Shown here: in pieces, positions 5,674-7,614 of the stretch | How the letters are laid out: the number at the start of each line of letters is the position of its first letter | Position numbering within the stretch: position 1 is the stretch's first letter | NCBI GenBank assembly: GCA_947086625.1 | Contig: CAMTZV010000057.1 | Span: 1 to 7,614, forward strand | Length of the DNA: 7,614 nucleotides | Direction: 5' to 3' | DNA from: an uncultured bacterium | GTDB taxonomy: Bacteria > Bacillota > Clostridia > Lachnospirales > Lachnospiraceae | Position numbers and translations under genes: made by a program | The notes under the pieces: model-generated | Databases searched by the model: none | What the model was told of the DNA's origin: nothing | The model's input: the letters and a program-made list of their open reading frames with translations, nothing else

Positions 5674-6949
5674 TGTTGTTTCGCTCATTAAACTCTTTGA
5701 CAAGATTCGCCTTTGCGGTTAAGCTGTTCGGATTCACATTTTTCGCAATCTGGGCAGTTTCATAAGCCTTCTGAACCTTTGCGCTCTTCTCACTGGACGA
5801 AATAGAATTGTTCAGATTCGTCTCGCGCTTTGTGCTCATGCTCGCCGCGTTATAGATCTGATTCTGATAAACGCCCATTTTCTCCCGACGCTTCTCCGCC
5901 TTTTTCTCTGCCTTCTCTTTATTTTTCTCAATCAGCTCATCCAGGTCGATCTTTTCCAGCTGCTTATTGATCACAAACTGCTGAACACCTCTGACAAGCG
6001 CACTCGCGATCCAGTAGATACCAAGTCCGACCGGAACGGTAAAACAGAACACAAGCGAAAAGAGCGGCATCGTCCGGTTCATCGTCTTCATCTGCTGTGC
6101 CATCTGATCGTTTGTCCCCGCATCAGACTGCGGCATAAGCTTAATATTCAACACCTGCGTCAGATACGAGAAAAGAGGAATCAAAAGCGCTCCAAACATC
6201 ATCAGATATGCGCCGTTCTTAAACGAGGTCGTAATAATGTTGAGCGGAGAGTTTGAAATATTCAGTCCAAGGAAATAATTCAAATGGTTGACCTGAGCCT
6301 GAACGTTTCCGATTGTATCGGTCAGCGCCGGAAAGCTCTCCCGAAGCGTATCCCATCCCGCAACATTCATGCTGTAGAGCGCGTCGATGATAAAATTTGC
6401 CGCATTGCTTCCGGCAAAATCCACGTCCTTGATTGTGATCTTGAGCGTCTCAATCAGAGAATCCATCGTAGCGGCAAAACCGGACGTCCCCATGATCCCG
6501 TCCACAAGCGGCTGGAATACCTGCCTCACGCTCTGCACATATGCAGGCACGTTATAGATCACGCGGTAGAGCGCCATCAGGATCGGAAACTGGATCAAAA
6601 GCTGCACGCAGCTTCCGGTCATGGATACGCCGTATTTATCGTAGAGCGCCTGTGTCTCCTCCGACATTTTTAACTGCGTCTCCTGATCCTTTTTCCCCTG
6701 ATATTTTTTCTGGATTGCCTGAAGCTCCGGCTGCATTTTCCGCTGCATAATAGAAAATTTCTGCTGCTTAATCGTCAGCGGGATCATGCACGTATAGATA
6801 ACGATCGTCAGAACAATGATCGAAAGACCGATGTTCTCAATGCCGACCTTTGAGAGCAGCACATAAATCCCATTCATGACAATTCCCAGAAGCTTTGCAA
6901 TCGGACCAAGAATTGCACCCGAATACTGGGTTAATACAATTTCCGTCAA
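5669..6949 (-). CDS. yidC: Membrane protein insertase YidC (Oxa1/SpoIIIJ family)
   Basis: A 426-residue polytopic insertase that places proteins in the cytoplasmic membrane alone or with SecYEG. A first hydrophobic stretch (about 12-35) is followed by transmembrane segments near 40-60, 113-135, 246-268, 292-307 and 308-328. Between the first two core segments lies the basic cytoplasmic hairpin (about 61-112) with KQQKFSIMQRKMQPELQAIQKKY (61-83). GSCVQLLIQFPILMALYRVIYN (112-133) and PVGLGIYWIASALVRGVQQFVINK (306-329) are typical family motifs. There is no lipobox. The extracytoplasmic loop at about 136-245 is much longer than in Bacillus SpoIIIJ, and the tail from 333 is charged, as in many Clostridia. 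Tyr52 occupies the place of the usual groove arginine. The start is TTG at 6949, supported by AGGAGG eight bases upstream and by its overlap with the yidD stop. Confidence 0.96.
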   Translation of the reverse strand: MTEIVLTQYSGAILGPIAKLLGIVMNGIYVLLSKVGIENIGLSIIVLTIVIYTCMIPLTIKQQKFSIMQRKMQPELQAIQKKYQGKKDQETQLKMSEETQALYDKYGVSMTGSCVQLLIQFPILMALYRVIYNVPAYVQSVRQVFQPLVDGIMGTSGFAATMDSLIETLKITIKDVDFAGSNAANFIIDALYSMNVAGWDTLRESFPALTDTIGNVQAQVNHLNYFLGLNISNSPLNIITTSFKNGAYLMMFGALLIPLFSYLTQVLNIKLMPQSDAGTNDQMAQQMKTMNRTMPLFSLVFCFTVPVGLGIYWIASALVRGVQQFVINKQLEKIDLDELIEKNKEKAEKKAEKRREKMGVYQNQIYNAASMSTKRETNLNNSISSSEKSAKVQKAYETAQIAKNVNPNSLTAKANLVKEFNERNNK

Positions 6950-7206
6950 TGATTTTTCCTCCTAAATTTACACGAAAGGTTCCTTATATTTATTGTTTCA
7001 GGAACCGGGTCATACCCTCCCCTTGAAAACGGATTGCAGCGCAAAATCCTCCAAAACGCCAGGACGCTTCCCAGGATGGCGCCATGCTTTTCGATGGCTT
7101 CCAGTCCGTAGGCTGAGCAGGTTGGAATATACGGGCACCTTGTCCACTTATAGGGAGAGATATTTTTCTGATAAAACTTAATCAGATATATAAGTATTTT
7201 TTTCAT
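6946..7206 (-). CDS. yidD: Membrane protein insertion efficiency factor YidD
   Basis: An 86-residue small protein of the YidD (DUF37) family, membrane-associated and thought to assist YidC-dependent insertion. The family core is complete: YQKNISPYK (12-20), CPYIPTCSAYGLEAIEKHGA (24-43) and RILRCNPFSRGGYDPVP (53-69), with the cysteines of the CPxxPTCS and RCNPF motifs. The basic tail (KFRRKNH) is somewhat longer than in minimal homologues because the last codons double as the yidC ribosome binding site. The ATG at 7206 lies 29 nt inside the end of rnpA, preceded by a modest GGATGATG-type site. The TGA stop (6946-6948) shares bases with the yidC TTG, so rnpA, yidD and yidC are translationally linked. 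Confidence 0.96.
   Translation of the reverse strand: MKKILIYLIKFYQKNISPYKWTRCPYIPTCSAYGLEAIEKHGAILGSVLAFWRILRCNPFSRGGYDPVPETINIRNLSCKFRRKNH
6958..6963 (-). promoter_or_regulatory. Ribosome binding site deciding the TTG start of yidC
   Basis: AGGAGG on the minus strand lies inside the final yidD codons, eight bases before TTG at 6947-6949. The TTGA overlap of yidC start and yidD stop gives the layout of translational coupling. No in-frame ATG with a comparable site is available nearby, so TTG is the best start. Confidence 0.8.
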
Positions 7207-7552
7207 TTACATCATCCAATCTCATGATGCTGTGAAGATTTGCAAGATGAAGCAGCGAACTCTCCACCTGATGAAAGGAAATATCCTTTGCGGATACTCT
7301 TGCAATGACTACCACATCTAAACCACTATTAAATGTGTCTTCCTGTAGCCGATACACCTCACGGATCAGTCTGGTAATGCGGTGTCTTACTACGCTGTTT
7401 CCAACTTTTTTGCTGACAGAGATACCCAGACGATTACGCTCTGTCCCATTTTTTCGCACGTACATGACCAGATATCGGTTTGCAAACGATCTTCCGTTTC
7501 GATACACATTCTGGAAATCCCTGTTTTTTTTCAACGACTCCGAAAATTTCAT
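7178..7552 (-). CDS. rnpA: Ribonuclease P protein component RnpA
   Basis: A 124-residue basic protein that binds the catalytic RNase P RNA and helps it remove 5' leaders from tRNA precursors. The FQNVYRNGRSFANRYLVMYV region (13-32) forms the substrate-cleft strand, and RNRLGISVSKKVGNSVVRHRITRLIRE (39-65) is the signature helix region. The family's RNR motif reads Arg56-His57-Arg58 here, a conservative change in an otherwise canonical segment. GLDVVVIAR (77-85) follows as expected, and the length is normal. The ATG at 7552 is preceded by AAGAGGGTG (7558-7566); an ATG four bases upstream is out of frame. The gene overlaps yidD by 29 nt. rpmH, its usual upstream neighbour, would lie beyond the right edge. 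Confidence 0.96.
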   Translation of the reverse strand: MKFSESLKKNRDFQNVYRNGRSFANRYLVMYVRKNGTERNRLGISVSKKVGNSVVRHRITRLIREVYRLQEDTFNSGLDVVVIARVSAKDISFHQVESSLLHLANLHSIMRLDDVNEKNTYISD

Positions 7553-7566
7553 GCATGCACCCTCTT

Positions 7567-7614
7567 AAACAATCATCGCGACAATAAAAGTAATCAGAAA
7601 AAAGCAGCTAAGAA
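7567..7614. other. Short unassigned leader upstream of rnpA
   Basis: These last 48 bases precede the rnpA ribosome binding site. In related genomes rpmH ends shortly before rnpA, but none of the three minus-strand frames here gives a recognisable L34 C-terminus. The stretch is probably the rpmH-rnpA spacer. No convincing promoter is visible in the part shown. Confidence 0.4.

Noticed and set aside
7567..7614. The C-terminal end of rpmH at the right edge
   Set aside because: None of the minus-strand frames gives the basic L34 C-terminus, so rpmH is assumed to lie outside the window.

Overview
This window is a chromosomal housekeeping locus. Every confident gene lies on the minus strand, so transcription runs from high to low coordinates. 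The gene order rnpA - yidD - yidC - jag (khpB) - mnmE - mnmG - rsmG is the classic origin-proximal cluster of Firmicutes; rpmH and dnaA would be expected beyond the right edge. Strong AGGAGG ribosome binding sites, a TTG start, a YidC without a lipobox and the sequence style of YidC, Jag and MnmE suggest a Clostridia member, most likely Lachnospiraceae. That placement is inference from protein character, not a database match.

Layout from right to left (5' to 3' on the coding strand): about 48 nt of unassigned leader; rnpA (RNase P protein); yidD, overlapping rnpA by 29 nt; yidC, starting with TTG inside the yidD stop; a roughly 100-bp spacer that looks like an 88-bp insertion flanked by a duplicated ribosome binding site; jag; a 249-bp non-coding gap with a ~150-bp imperfect palindrome, a good sigma-A-type promoter and a terminator-like hairpin; mnmE; mnmG 18 nt later; rsmG 8 nt later; and, 16 nt after rsmG, the 5' part of a gene for a secreted CAP-domain protein that runs off the left edge.

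Functionally, RnpA matures tRNA 5' ends, MnmE and MnmG together modify the wobble uridine of tRNAs, and RsmG methylates 16S rRNA, so RNA maturation dominates. YidD and YidC serve membrane-protein insertion, and Jag is a KH/R3H RNA-binding protein usually encoded beside YidC. The CAP-domain gene is the only accessory-looking gene.

The genes themselves are ordinary. The unusual content is in the two non-coding gaps: the yidC-jag spacer, where removing one 88-bp unit restores a conventional tight gene junction, and the jag-mnmE gap, where the palindrome abuts the likely mnmE promoter and a hairpin plus U-tract sits between that promoter and the mnmE ribosome binding site. YidC also appears to have tyrosine where the family normally has its conserved groove arginine. 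No CRISPR array, transposase, tRNA or rRNA gene was seen.
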